From JAEYFP01 sp964579795 (GTDB lineage Bacteria; Bacillota; Clostridia; Lachnospirales; Lachnospiraceae): 64,000 nt of DNA. Below are positions 25,053 through 34,609 of the stretch, piece after piece. The notes below the pieces were generated by a model. The model was given only the letters and a program-made list of their open reading frames with translations. It was not told the origin of the DNA and ran no database searches. Numbering within the stretch: the stretch's first letter is position 1; every line of letters starts with the position of its first letter. Both the position numbers and the translations under genes were made by a program. The stretch is from positions 1 through 64,000 of the forward strand of contig CAZOHM010000012.1 in NCBI GenBank assembly GCA_964579795.1, written 5' to 3'.

Positions 25053-26537
25053 TTAGCAAAATGGATTCTCTGTCTTATAACGCATTTCCTTTGGCTGATT
25101 GTAACCAATCTCATCAACATCAACTCCGATGTATTTGAATACCTCATAAAGAGATTTTCCATAGTGTCCAAATGCAACAGCACCATGATGTGGATAATTT
25201 CCTTCAATCAATACATGACGATAGAAACGTCCCATCTCTGGAATTGCAAATACACCAATACCACCAAATGACTTTGTAGCAACTGGAAGAACCTCACCAT
25301 GAGCGATATATCCACGAAGCTTGTTATCTGCTGTGCTTTGCAGTCTGTAGAATGTGATATCACCAGGAACAATATCACCTTCCAATGTACCCTGTGTAAC
25401 TTCCTCAGGCAGATTTCTTGCCATAATCTTCTGATACTTCATAGAGCATGCTGCCAGCTTCTTTGAGCAGGTGTTTCCACAATGGAAGCCCATAAATGTA
25501 TCTTTATGAGTATAATTGTATTTGCCCTTGATTGCCTCATCATACATATCATCAGGAACAGAATTATTAATATCAAGCAATGTTACAATATCATCACTGA
25601 CACAAGTACCAATGTACTCACTCAATGCTCCATAAATATCAACCTCACAGGATACAGGGATTCCGCGTCCTGTCAAACGGCTGTTAACATAACATGGAAC
25701 AAATCCAAACTGTGTCTGGAATGCAGGCCAGCATTTTCCGGCAATAGCAACATGCTTTCTGTATCCCTTATGTGCCTCTATCCAGTCAAGTAATGTGATT
25801 TCATACTGTGCAAGCTTTGGAAGTACTTCTGGCTTCATATTGCCCTTACCAAGCTCAGACTCCATATCCTTTACTACATCCGGAATACGTGGATCATTAT
25901 CATGCTTCTTAAATGCTTCAAACAAATCAAGTTCTGAATTTTCTTCAATTTCAACACCAAGATTGTAAAGCTGTTTAATTGGTGCATTACAAGCAAGGAA
26001 GTTAAGAGGTCTAGGACCAAAGCTGATAATCTTTAAGTCTGAAAGACCAATGATACCACGTGCAATAGGAACAAACTCATTAATCATATCTGCACATTCA
26101 TCTGCAGTACCAACCGGATATTCCGGAATATAAGCCTTAATATTGCGAAGTGCAAGATTGTAGCTTGCATTCAGCATACCACAATAAGCATCTCCTCTTC
26201 CGTCCGAAAGATCATTCTGTGATTCCTCAGCTGCTGCGATAAACATTGATGGTCCATCAAAATGTTTTGCAAGTAAAGTTTCAGAAATTTCAGGACCAAA
26301 ATTTCCAAGATATACACAAAGTGCGTTACATCCTGCCTTCTTGATATCCTCAAGTGCCTGTACCATATGAATTTCACTTTCTACGATACAGATTGGGCAC
26401 TCATAAATATCTGCTGCATTATATTTCTTTGTATAAGATGCAATTAAGGCTTTACGTCTGTTAACTGACAATGACTCTGGAAAACAGTCACGTGATACTG
26501 CTACAATACCGATTTTTACTTTTGGAATATTATTCAT
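25053..26537 (-). CDS. L-fucose/L-arabinose isomerase-family protein
   Basis: 494 residues. The N-terminal domains resemble the two Rossmann-like domains of the FucI/AraA superfamily; likely metal-site residues are Glu in SCEVDIYGALSEY, Asp in TLLDINNS and His in PHHGAVAFGH. Isomerises an aldose to a ketose. With a xylulokinase-family enzyme nearby, the product is probably a ketopentose (for example D-xylulose or D-ribulose); the true sugar cannot be decided. GGAGGATATAAGG precedes the ATG. Cotranscribed with the DUF4867 gene 28 bp upstream. Confidence 0.85.
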   Translation of the reverse strand: MNNIPKVKIGIVAVSRDCFPESLSVNRRKALIASYTKKYNAADIYECPICIVESEIHMVQALEDIKKAGCNALCVYLGNFGPEISETLLAKHFDGPSMFIAAAEESQNDLSDGRGDAYCGMLNASYNLALRNIKAYIPEYPVGTADECADMINEFVPIARGIIGLSDLKIISFGPRPLNFLACNAPIKQLYNLGVEIEENSELDLFEAFKKHDNDPRIPDVVKDMESELGKGNMKPEVLPKLAQYEITLLDWIEAHKGYRKHVAIAGKCWPAFQTQFGFVPCYVNSRLTGRGIPVSCEVDIYGALSEYIGTCVSDDIVTLLDINNSVPDDMYDEAIKGKYNYTHKDTFMGFHCGNTCSKKLAACSMKYQKIMARNLPEEVTQGTLEGDIVPGDITFYRLQSTADNKLRGYIAHGEVLPVATKSFGGIGVFAIPEMGRFYRHVLIEGNYPHHGAVAFGHYGKSLYEVFKYIGVDVDEIGYNQPKEMRYKTENPFC

Positions 26538-26565
26538 CCTTATATCCTCCTAATAAGATTTCATA

Positions 26566-27180
26566 TTATACACTAAGATTTTCTCCGATCAGTCCATTGA
26601 ATGCGCCCTCAATTGCTGCATCCTTATGTCCAATCAACCATTTGTTTCTTGCAAATAGCAGTTTGTCCTCTGCTGTATATTCCTTACCTTTTTCAATGTC
26701 TGTGTTTGTTCCCTTAGGAAGAATTACAACAACTCTGAATCGATTACCGTTCACGTTGCAAGGTGCATAATGAAGTGTTGTTGCATAACATTCTACTGCT
26801 GTTCCAGCCGGAATCAAAAAGGCTTCCATTTTGGATGTATCATAAGTCAAATCATCCGTAATATCCTGTTCACTTCCCCATATCAATATCGCATCTGTCA
26901 CTGCAATATTGATTTCAGAATCCTTATGATACTCTACTGCATTCAGCAATGTGTTATTTCCATTACAGTATCCAATCTGTATAGGCATACCACCATACAG
27001 ACTCTCTGCAACAGCTTTTGCCTCAGGGCATGCTTCCAATTCAGAAACCGATGGAACATAAACAACATCCTCCGGCAAGGGAGTGTTTCCCATTTCCTTA
27101 ATAATGTTACTGAAATCAATGCCTTTGATGACCTTTCCATACTTTCTGAAGGATGGGTCATTTACACTCAAAATCTTCAT
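26566..27180 (-). CDS. DUF4867 family protein
   Basis: 204 residues. Looks like a cupin-type fold protein (PAGTAVECYATTLHYAPC, then RVVVILPKGTN), matching the DUF4867 family, which commonly sits beside FucI-like isomerases. Possibly a mutarotase or accessory isomerase; not proven. ATG at 27180 follows AAAGGAG by 8 bases. First gene of the isomerase operon. Confidence 0.75.
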   Translation of the reverse strand: MKILSVNDPSFRKYGKVIKGIDFSNIIKEMGNTPLPEDVVYVPSVSELEACPEAKAVAESLYGGMPIQIGYCNGNNTLLNAVEYHKDSEINIAVTDAILIWGSEQDITDDLTYDTSKMEAFLIPAGTAVECYATTLHYAPCNVNGNRFRVVVILPKGTNTDIEKGKEYTAEDKLLFARNKWLIGHKDAAIEGAFNGLIGENLSV

Positions 27181-27205
27181 AAACCGAACTCCTTTCATTT
27201 ATTTG

Positions 27206-27259
27206 TTCAATCACTAAACTAACTATTAACATGCTACCACTTGTTGCATATACAGTCAA
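27206..27259 (-). promoter_or_regulatory. Isomerase-operon promoter and candidate ROK operator
   Basis: Minus-strand TTGACT (27254-27259), 17 bp, TAGCAT (27231-27236). The 17-bp element TTAGTTTAGTGATTGAA (27206-27222, minus strand) follows at the start point. Its near copy occurs at 29980-29996 before xylB. Confidence 0.65.
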
Positions 27260-27275
27260 GTTGTTTTCATATTTG

Positions 27276-27304
27276 TTTACTTATTAAACTTTATACGCTA
27301 TAAT
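27276..27304 (+). promoter_or_regulatory. Promoter of the ROK regulator
   Basis: TTTACT (27276-27281), 17 bp, TATAAT (27299-27304). It diverges from the isomerase promoter. Confidence 0.65.
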
Positions 27305-27356
27305 AAAAAACACAGTCTGCATACATTTAACTGTACTTTAATTGAGGAGAGTTTAC

Positions 27357-28520
27357 ATGGTAACGGGAAGCAAAGAATTAATTCGAGATATCAATTCTCA
27401 TCTTGTACTTGAAACAGTTTTAAACGAAGGACCCATTTCACGTGCTACAATATCCAACAAGCTTGGTCTTACAAAAGCAACCATTTCTACAATTGTTGCT
27501 GATTTGATAGAAAAACATCTAATCCGCGAAATCGGAAGTGATGACACCTCTCTTGGACGTAAACCGATTCTTCTTGAGTTTTGCAAAGAAAACGGACATA
27601 TTATATCAATTGATCTTGGAGTGGATACAATTACAATCTTTACATCCGATTTGAAAGGAAATGACTGTGGACTCAAACAATATGAAAATCATTTTTCCCG
27701 CTATACAATCCTTGAAAATCTGACCACTCTGATAGAGCAGACAATCAGAGAGCTTCCTGCAACTGTCTTTGGTGTTGTAAGTATCTGTATCGGTATCCAT
27801 GGTACCATTCATAATAATCAAATTACCTTTACTCCATATTATAACTATGACCAGCTTCCTTTTGCTGAATCTCTTGAGGAGTATTTTCATATTCCTGTAC
27901 TGCTTGAAAACGAAGCTAATCTTTCCGTTATCGGAGAGAAATCATTTTGCTATAATGTCCCGAATATGATAGGCATTAGTATTCATTCCGGTATCGGTAT
28001 CGGAATTATTATTAATAACAATCTGTATACCGGTTTCAATGGAAATGCAGGCGAATTTGGTCATTCCATTATTGCTGCCAACGGACGCAGCTGTCCTTGT
28101 GGAAACAAAGGCTGTCTTGAGCAGTATGCTTCTGAACGCGCCATTTTACACGATTATGCAAAGCTCAAAGGCATTCCAAGTGTGGATATTAACACGTTTA
28201 TTGCAAAATATGCTGCCGGAGATCCTACTGCAGTTACAATGACAGAACAATTCATTAGCTATATTTCTGTCGGCATTAATAATCTGTTAAATATCTTTAA
28301 TCCGGAAGTTATTGTAATCAACAGTTCTTTTACCATGTATATTCCTGATGTAATCACTAAAATAGATCAGCAATTAAAAAACCGGATGAACAAGTACTGC
28401 TCTCTCGTTCCATCCGGTCTACAGGATATTTCCATATTACTTGGAGGTGTCTGTGTCTGTATTAAACACTTTCTCGGCGTTAATTACTTAGAACCAAACA
28501 GTACCTTCACTGTAGGATAA
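27357..28520 (+). CDS. ROK-family transcriptional regulator (XylR/NagC-like)
   Basis: 387 residues. N-terminal helix-turn-helix (GPISRATISNKLGLTKATISTIVADL) joined to a ROK sugar-binding domain with GIGIIINNNLYTGFNGNAGEFGHS and the zinc motif CPCGNKGCLEQYAS. Such proteins repress pentose genes until sugar binds. ATG at 27357 follows GAGGAG. It lies between the isomerase operon and xylB, which share a 17-bp element. Its last 37 bases overlap xylB tail to tail. Confidence 0.92.
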   Translation: MVTGSKELIRDINSHLVLETVLNEGPISRATISNKLGLTKATISTIVADLIEKHLIREIGSDDTSLGRKPILLEFCKENGHIISIDLGVDTITIFTSDLKGNDCGLKQYENHFSRYTILENLTTLIEQTIRELPATVFGVVSICIGIHGTIHNNQITFTPYYNYDQLPFAESLEEYFHIPVLLENEANLSVIGEKSFCYNVPNMIGISIHSGIGIGIIINNNLYTGFNGNAGEFGHSIIAANGRSCPCGNKGCLEQYASERAILHDYAKLKGIPSVDINTFIAKYAAGDPTAVTMTEQFISYISVGINNLLNIFNPEVIVINSSFTMYIPDVITKIDQQLKNRMNKYCSLVPSGLQDISILLGGVCVCIKHFLGVNYLEPNSTFTVG

Positions 28521-29950
28521 AGGCACTTGAACTCCTGATATCTCTCTTCGTATTTCGCCGTCAGCTCTGCATCCGGCTCTACTGTGCCAACTACCTTTAC
28601 AAGCTTACTGGCAGCTTCCTCTACAGATGCAAATTCTCCACATCCGACAGCAGCTAGAATAGCTCCGCCATATCCCGGTCCTTCTTCTGATTCGATTACT
28701 TCTACCTTGATTCCAAGAACATTAGCCATAATTTTCTTCCAAAGAGAACTCTTAGCACCGCCTCCACATATTTTCGTTTTTTCTATTTTAATACCAAGTG
28801 ATTTTGCTACCTCAAAGGAATCTCTGATACCAAATGCAACACCCTCAAGCACAGCCTGTGTCATGTCTGCTCTCGAAGTATCCATTGACATGCCAATGAA
28901 CATAGCACGTGCATCCGGATTGTTGTGAGGAGAACGTTCTCCCATTAAATAAGGAAGAAAGAACACGTGATTTTCACCAAGCTTCTGTATTGATTCCTGC
29001 TCTTTTCCATATTCTTTTGTTCCAACAATATCCTCCATCCACCATTTATTACATGACGCTGCACTCAGCATGCAGCCCATCAGATGATAATGTCCGTCAG
29101 CATGTGCAAATGCATGTAATGCATTATGCTCATCCACACAGAAATCTTTACTGGAAATAAAGATTGTACCGCTTGTTCCAAGTGAAATATTACACATTCC
29201 GTCGCCAACTGTTCCTGTTCCAACAGCAGCTGCTGCGTTATCTCCGGCTCCTGCAATAATCTTTACATTCTCAGAAAAACCAAGTTCCCCTACAAGCTCA
29301 GGCTTTAATGTGCCGACAACCTCATAGCTCTCAAAAATCTTGGCAAGCTGCTCTTCTTTTACTCCACAGATTTCCATCATTTCTTTTGACCAGCATTTAT
29401 TCTTTACATCGAATAACAGCATACCTGATGCGTCTGAAACATCTGTGCAATGAACACCTGATAATTTGTAAGCAATGAAATCCTTTGGAAGCATAATCTT
29501 GCTGATTTTCGAAAACAGCTCCGGCTCATTTGTCTTCATCCAAAGCAGCTTTGGTGCAGTAAACCCTGCAAAAGCAATGTTTGCTGTGTACTGAGAAAGC
29601 TTATCCTTTCCGATAACAGTATTCAGGTACTCGGTTTCCTTTCCAGTTCTTCCATCATTCCAGAGAATTGCCGGACGAATAACCTGATCATTCTCATCAA
29701 GCACTACTAATCCGTGCATCTGTCCTCCAAAGCTGATGCCTGCTATCTGTGACTTGTTACACTCCGCAGTCAGCTCCTTCAAGCCGGCAATCGTTTGTGT
29801 CCACCAATCCTCCGGCTTCTGTTCAGACCAGCCGGGATGTGGAAAGCTGATTGGATATTCCTTTGAAACAATCTTTTCAATAGTTCCATTCTGATTCATC
29901 AGCAGCATTTTTACTGCTGACGTTCCTAAATCCACTCCAATATACAGCAT
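28484..29950 (-). CDS. xylB: Xylulokinase
   Basis: 488 residues, FGGY family. N-terminal YIGVDLGTSAVKMLLM phosphate loop, GISFGGQMHGLVVLD (typical xylulokinase), catalytic Asp in LPKDFIAYKLSG..DVSDASG, and the C-terminal ATP loop KICGGGAKSSLWKKIMANV. Phosphorylates D-xylulose (possibly another ketopentose) to enter the pentose phosphate route. ATG at 29950 follows GGGAGGATATAT. Probably partnered with the isomerase at 25053-26537. Confidence 0.94.
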   Translation of the reverse strand: MLYIGVDLGTSAVKMLLMNQNGTIEKIVSKEYPISFPHPGWSEQKPEDWWTQTIAGLKELTAECNKSQIAGISFGGQMHGLVVLDENDQVIRPAILWNDGRTGKETEYLNTVIGKDKLSQYTANIAFAGFTAPKLLWMKTNEPELFSKISKIMLPKDFIAYKLSGVHCTDVSDASGMLLFDVKNKCWSKEMMEICGVKEEQLAKIFESYEVVGTLKPELVGELGFSENVKIIAGAGDNAAAAVGTGTVGDGMCNISLGTSGTIFISSKDFCVDEHNALHAFAHADGHYHLMGCMLSAASCNKWWMEDIVGTKEYGKEQESIQKLGENHVFFLPYLMGERSPHNNPDARAMFIGMSMDTSRADMTQAVLEGVAFGIRDSFEVAKSLGIKIEKTKICGGGAKSSLWKKIMANVLGIKVEVIESEEGPGYGGAILAAVGCGEFASVEEAASKLVKVVGTVEPDAELTAKYEERYQEFKCLYPTVKVLFGSK

Positions 29951-29979
29951 ATATATCCTCCCTTTTCTCAAAAATCCAC

Positions 29980-30038
29980 TTAGTTTAGTCACTGAATTAT
30001 ATTGGTTTAAGCGTACTACATACCTTACCGTTTGTCAA
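29980..30038 (-). promoter_or_regulatory. xylB promoter region with candidate ROK operator
   Basis: TTAGTTTAGTCACTGAA (29980-29996, plus strand) matches 15 of 17 positions of the element at the isomerase promoter, in the opposite orientation. TTGACA (30033-30038, minus) is a good -35; the matching -10 (TACGCT) is weak, as expected if activation or relief is needed. Confidence 0.55.
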
Positions 30039-30066
30039 TCAGTTTTCCCCCTTTTGCTCGTAGTAT

Positions 30067-30094
30067 TTGCAGTTCTGTACAAATATGATATACT
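30067..30094 (+). promoter_or_regulatory. Promoter of the membrane protein gene
   Basis: TTGCAG (30067-30072), 16 bp, TATACT (30089-30094), 45 bp before the start codon. Confidence 0.55.
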
Positions 30095-30138
30095 ATGTTA
30101 ATTGTGACGAAATATCAGATATACAAAGGAGAATTACT

Positions 30139-31248
30139 ATGGATGAAATCGGTGGTGTTTTAATTCTATTATTGCTTTTTGCTGCCCCTGTTGCACTTGT
30201 CATTATGGACATTGTTTTCTTTGTAAAAAAGAAAGAAACCGGCATTTTTGAATGTATTGCATTCTTAATTGCAGGCATTTACTTTATATTGGGATACTGC
30301 TTATGGGATTTACCCGGATATCAGGCTCCTCTGAATGTTTATGGATCTTCATCGGCACATGAGCCGTTTAACAGCGAGAACAGCCTTACATTATTTGTTT
30401 TGATTCTTTTTGGATTTATATGCTATTTGTTGCTTAAATTCCTTCGTAAGAAGCTTCCCCCTCTTGCAGAGGTCATTTTACTTGGCGGGGTTTATAGCAG
30501 CTGTATCGTCCAGCTAGTAGCCATATTTCAGTTAATGTGCGGTCCGCATCCCGAAGGTGTATATTCATCAGGAGATGACTACTTTTTCATTTTATGCCTC
30601 TGCCTTGTTCCATTCATATTTTTTATTCATGTTATAGAATTGATGGTCAAGCTGACATACGAAAAAGCTGAAAAACAGTTAACGGTTCACTACGATAACC
30701 CTGTTTTGCAAAAATTGAATCTCTGGTTCTTGCAGGGTTCGAATTTGTTTCTTGGTGCTGTCATTGCTCTGCTTCCTATTCTTGTAATATTAATCATGAT
30801 TCTGTGTCTGTTCGGTCAGCAGCCTGACAGCATCATATTAACCTTTACAAAAACGAGCGACTGGATTCTATCTAAGGAAGTATCTCCACCGCCTGTAGAA
30901 TATGATGAGCACTATTTATGTACTGTTTCATTGCGTGGACATAAAAGGATTGTAAAGCCTATTCGGTGTGGTATTCGAAAAGGTCGAAAAATCATTGTAA
31001 ACAGACAGCTCTGTGTTGCAAATGCGTTTGAGCAGCTGATTATGGAAAAAACGCCCCGTATTCACCATGCCATCAGATCCTTTTATGACAAATACGGATA
31101 CCCACTTTCCAGACATATTAACAGTGCATGGAGTGCCGATCTTACATATTTTATTATGAAGCCGTTAGAGTGGATATTTGTTGTAATCCTGTATCTGTTT
31201 GATACTGACCCAGAAACACGTATTTGTAAACAATATCTGCCTAATTAG
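30139..31248 (+). CDS. Multi-span membrane protein, possibly DUF6688
   Basis: 369 residues. About six membrane segments in the first 240 residues, then a conserved cytoplasmic C-terminal part (KIIVNRQLCVANAFEQLIME, IRSFYDKYGYPLSRHI, FIMKPLEWIFVVILYLFD). This pattern recalls the DUF6688 family of unknown function, from memory and not verified. ATG at 30139 follows AAAGGAG; an upstream ATG at 30067 region lacks a site and overlaps the promoter. Followed after 23 bp by a MATE exporter gene. Confidence 0.75.
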   Translation: MDEIGGVLILLLLFAAPVALVIMDIVFFVKKKETGIFECIAFLIAGIYFILGYCLWDLPGYQAPLNVYGSSSAHEPFNSENSLTLFVLILFGFICYLLLKFLRKKLPPLAEVILLGGVYSSCIVQLVAIFQLMCGPHPEGVYSSGDDYFFILCLCLVPFIFFIHVIELMVKLTYEKAEKQLTVHYDNPVLQKLNLWFLQGSNLFLGAVIALLPILVILIMILCLFGQQPDSIILTFTKTSDWILSKEVSPPPVEYDEHYLCTVSLRGHKRIVKPIRCGIRKGRKIIVNRQLCVANAFEQLIMEKTPRIHHAIRSFYDKYGYPLSRHINSAWSADLTYFIMKPLEWIFVVILYLFDTDPETRICKQYLPN

Positions 31249-31271
31249 TACTAGTTTGAGGAGAATATATT

Positions 31272-32639
31272 ATGGAAGAAAACAAAATGGGCACTATGCC
31301 CGTCAAAAAATTACTGATTTCCATGTCACTGCCTATGATGATTTCTATGCTGGTACAGGCATTATACAATGTAGTAGACAGTATTTTTGTTTCACGTATA
31401 TGTGAAGATGCCCTTACTGCTGTTTCACTGGCATTTCCACTGCAAAGTCTGATGATAGCCCTTGGTGCAGGTATGGGTGTTGGTGTCAACGCACTGCTTT
31501 CCAAATCATTGGGAGAAAAAGACTATGATCGTGTAAATGCATGTGCAACAAATGGTGTCTTTCTATCATTCATCTGTTATGTTATTTTCTTTATTCTTGG
31601 TCTTTCCATCGTCAGACCCTTTTATGAAAGTCAGACATCGGATCCGGAAATCATAGCTTTTGGTATTCAGTACCTGACAATTGTCTGTTGCTGTTCATTC
31701 GGTATGTATACACAGTTTATTTTCGAACGGCTGCTTCAATCGACCGGCCGTACATTTTATTCGATGATTACACAGTCTGTTGGCGCCATCATCAATATGA
31801 TATTTGATCCGATATTAATCTTTGGTCTGTTCGGTGCGCCAAAGCTTGGTGTTAGCGGTGCAGCCATTGCCACTGTGTTTGGTCAGATTGTTGCCGGAAT
31901 TCTTGCTATCATCATCAATCATAAAAAGAACATAGACGTGAAGATGCAGATAAAAGGATTTCGTCCAAACATGACGATTATTGGTCATATTTTTGCCGTT
32001 GGTCTTCCTTCTATTATCATGCAGTCGATTGGCTCCATCATGGTATATGGGATGAACCGAATACTAATTGTCTTTTCTTCTACATCGACAGCAGTTTTCG
32101 GTGTTTATTTCAAGCTGCAAAGCTTCATATTCTTACCTGTCTTTGGTCTGAATAATGGCATGGTACCTATTATTTCATACAATTATGGTGCGCAGAAGAA
32201 AAAACGCCTTGTCGATACGATTAAGTTAAGTATTGTTTATGCTGAGCTTCTGATGTTTATTGGTGTTCTTATTTTTCAGATATTTCCGGCACAGCTGTTT
32301 CAGATGTTTGATGCTTCTGACCATATGCTTAGCATGGGGGTTCCTGCACTTCGTATTATCAGCATTCACTTTTTACTTGCCGGCTTCTGCATTGTCTGTG
32401 GATCGTCCTTTCAGGCTCTTGGAAACGGCGTTTACAGCATGCTCGTATCAATCACAAGACAGCTTGTTGTCCTGCTCCCGGCCGCCTACCTGCTGTCACG
32501 TATCGGAAAAGTTGATTATGTATGGTGGGCATTCCCTATTGCTGAGTTAAGCTCTCTTGCCATTACTACCTTCTTTATGTTCCGGATAAATCAAAAGGTA
32601 ATCAAACATATCGGCGAATCCGTTTCTGACTCACATTGA
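31272..32639 (+). CDS. MATE-family efflux transporter
   Basis: 455 residues, twelve predicted membrane helices. MSLPMMISMLVQALYNVVDSIFV at the start and ALTAVSLAFPLQSLMIALGAGMGVGVNALLS are the family marks; the halves are repeated around residue 230. It exports drugs or other cations in exchange for Na+ or H+. GAGGAG precedes the ATG. Substrate unknown; a weak AT-rich hairpin (32639-32660) follows. Confidence 0.94.
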   Translation: MEENKMGTMPVKKLLISMSLPMMISMLVQALYNVVDSIFVSRICEDALTAVSLAFPLQSLMIALGAGMGVGVNALLSKSLGEKDYDRVNACATNGVFLSFICYVIFFILGLSIVRPFYESQTSDPEIIAFGIQYLTIVCCCSFGMYTQFIFERLLQSTGRTFYSMITQSVGAIINMIFDPILIFGLFGAPKLGVSGAAIATVFGQIVAGILAIIINHKKNIDVKMQIKGFRPNMTIIGHIFAVGLPSIIMQSIGSIMVYGMNRILIVFSSTSTAVFGVYFKLQSFIFLPVFGLNNGMVPIISYNYGAQKKKRLVDTIKLSIVYAELLMFIGVLIFQIFPAQLFQMFDASDHMLSMGVPALRIISIHFLLAGFCIVCGSSFQALGNGVYSMLVSITRQLVVLLPAAYLLSRIGKVDYVWWAFPIAELSSLAITTFFMFRINQKVIKHIGESVSDSH

Positions 32640-32707
32640 AAATGATAAGTACATCATTTTGTATTTTTGCATAAACTAAAGCAGAATAAACTATTCTGTG
32701 AGGTATT

Positions 32708-34051
32708 ATGCAAACATTTAATCCATTTGAAGAAAAACCGTTACCAATAGAAAAAATATTTATGGACTGGGATACCATTTATCCCCGTCCATATAATAAA
32801 GAAACAACAAATCCTTATACCAAATGTCGGATTGTTCTGATGAATGGTACAGAGTTTGAAGCGCAATGGTTCAGCCGAAACTTTTCCAGACACTGCTGTA
32901 ATGATGATTTGCGTCGTGAACTGGCTCTTGTACGACGAAGTGAACAGCAGCAGCAAAAACGAATCAGCTGTCTGAAACCAAAAAATGAATCTATTCTGGA
33001 GCATACAATTACGTATGAACAGCTTGCTGTTGATCTGACTGCAGTACTTGCAAAGCAGGAAACAGACTGTAATGTCAAAAACGCCTTGAATTTTGCATTA
33101 CTTGAGGATTTTGATCATCTGTACCGATATTCTAATCTTCTCGATTATGAATACAATATCTGTCCTGAAAAGCTTGTCGGAGGCTATACAGAAATTACTC
33201 CGGCAAGACCAACCATATCTGAACATCGCTATCCTCTTGACAGTATCTTTCAACATATTAACAACCACACCGCCTCAACAAAAACAAAACTGAACATTAA
33301 TACAATTACAGCTGCAGAGCAGCAAACAATGAATTACTATATGAATGTTGCTGCCTTCTATGACCGCTCTGATCTCGGGCGCAGATTATATCAGGAAATC
33401 GGACTTATTGAAGAAGAACATGTAAGTCAGTATGAAAGCTTAAAGGATCCAAATGCAACCTGGCTGGAAGACCTGTTAATGCATGAATATACTGAATGTT
33501 ATCTATATTTCTCCTGCATGCAGTCAGAATGCGATTCATATATTAAACGGATTTGGGAACAATGTCTCCTGCAGGAAATTACTCATCTTCATATGGCAGC
33601 CTCTCTGCTGCAAAAATATGAGCAAAAGGATTGGATGCAGGTCATTCCAAATGGGGATTTCCCTGAACTTTTAGTACTTCATCCAAACATTGAATATGTA
33701 AGAGAAATCATAAGAACTACAACTGGAAACACACAGCTGCTGGAGCATGTCGTACCTTTGGCTGAGCTTTCTCCTTCCTCATACTTTTATGAGTATCAGA
33801 ATATCATGAATCACAATCTCAACAGTGTTGCAAGCCACAATGTAATTACTCAGCGTATATCAAACCGCGGGAATGACTATCGATTTGAAACAGCACCGAA
33901 TCCTATACCGGAGCTGCAAAACCGTCATTGTGATAACACGAGTCTTGCAAGAATTAGTCAGGCAACCCCTTCAAGTACACAAATTTGCGGTACTTCTGAG
34001 GGCTGCTGCAAATGCACAGTCAAAACAGATCATACAATTGTTGCCTTCTAG
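32708..34051 (+). CDS. Unknown protein with a ferritin-like helical core
   Basis: 447 residues. I cannot name the family. The first 90 residues (EKIFMDWDTIYPRPYN, RIVLMNGTEFEAQWF) are basic and aromatic. Residues about 100-305 look like a four-helix ferritin-like bundle with possible diiron ligands: Glu104, Glu133/His137, ExxH at 235-238 (EEEH), Glu260/Glu263 and ExxH at 290-293 (EITH). The C-terminal part is low in structure and ends with a Cys cluster (CGTSEGCCKC). Could be an iron or oxygen-handling protein. Stands alone between a MATE gene and a MarR gene. Confidence 0.75.
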   Translation: MQTFNPFEEKPLPIEKIFMDWDTIYPRPYNKETTNPYTKCRIVLMNGTEFEAQWFSRNFSRHCCNDDLRRELALVRRSEQQQQKRISCLKPKNESILEHTITYEQLAVDLTAVLAKQETDCNVKNALNFALLEDFDHLYRYSNLLDYEYNICPEKLVGGYTEITPARPTISEHRYPLDSIFQHINNHTASTKTKLNINTITAAEQQTMNYYMNVAAFYDRSDLGRRLYQEIGLIEEEHVSQYESLKDPNATWLEDLLMHEYTECYLYFSCMQSECDSYIKRIWEQCLLQEITHLHMAASLLQKYEQKDWMQVIPNGDFPELLVLHPNIEYVREIIRTTTGNTQLLEHVVPLAELSPSSYFYEYQNIMNHNLNSVASHNVITQRISNRGNDYRFETAPNPIPELQNRHCDNTSLARISQATPSSTQICGTSEGCCKCTVKTDHTIVAF

Positions 34052-34070
34052 ATAAATTCTTCCTAATATA

Positions 34071-34126
34071 TTGACATTTAAAATAACTCTGTTATACTTT
34101 AATTGTTCTATATAGATATGTTCTAT
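34071..34126 (+). promoter_or_regulatory. Promoter and possible operator of the MarR gene
   Basis: TTGACA (34071-34076), 16 bp, TATACT (34093-34098). Downstream, TGTTCTAT occurs twice (34104 and 34119), 15 bp apart, with TCTATATAGA forming a palindrome between; a likely autoregulatory site. Confidence 0.6.
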
Positions 34127-34144
34127 TTGGATAGGAAGTGACTA

Positions 34145-34609
34145 ATGAACACAAAAGGCGGATTTTATATTTCACAGATTAAACAGCTGCAGGATAGAAT
34201 CTTTGATAAGCTACTGAATGATCACGGGTTACAGATCAGTGGAGGACAGGGAAGAATTTTGTTTATCCTGTGGAAGCAGGATCATCAGACAGTCAGCGAC
34301 ATCAGTGCAGCGACATCACTTGCCAAAAATACCGTTTCCATTGTTCTTGACGGTATGGTAGCAAAGGGCATTGTCAAAAGGCAAATCAATCCGAACAACC
34401 GTCGTCAGACAATCATCTCCCTGACCGATTATGCCAGAACCATGCAAAAGGAATACGAGGATATTTCCAATCAGATGGGTGAGCTTTTCTATGCCGGATT
34501 TTCCGACAAGGATATCAAAGCATTCGAAGCATATTTAGAGAGAATTCTATCCACACTACAGCAAAATGAAAAAGGAGACAATTATGGCAACGAAAGAGGA
34601 AATTTTTAA
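34145..34609 (+). CDS. MarR-family transcriptional regulator
   Basis: 154 residues. Winged helix-turn-helix in the middle: TVSDISAATSLAKNTVSIVLDGMVAKGIVKR with wing NNRRQTIISLT. AGGAAG precedes the ATG. Overlaps the next gene by 26 bases, so it likely controls itself and that PNPOx-like protein. Confidence 0.9.
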   Translation: MNTKGGFYISQIKQLQDRIFDKLLNDHGLQISGGQGRILFILWKQDHQTVSDISAATSLAKNTVSIVLDGMVAKGIVKRQINPNNRRQTIISLTDYARTMQKEYEDISNQMGELFYAGFSDKDIKAFEAYLERILSTLQQNEKGDNYGNERGNF

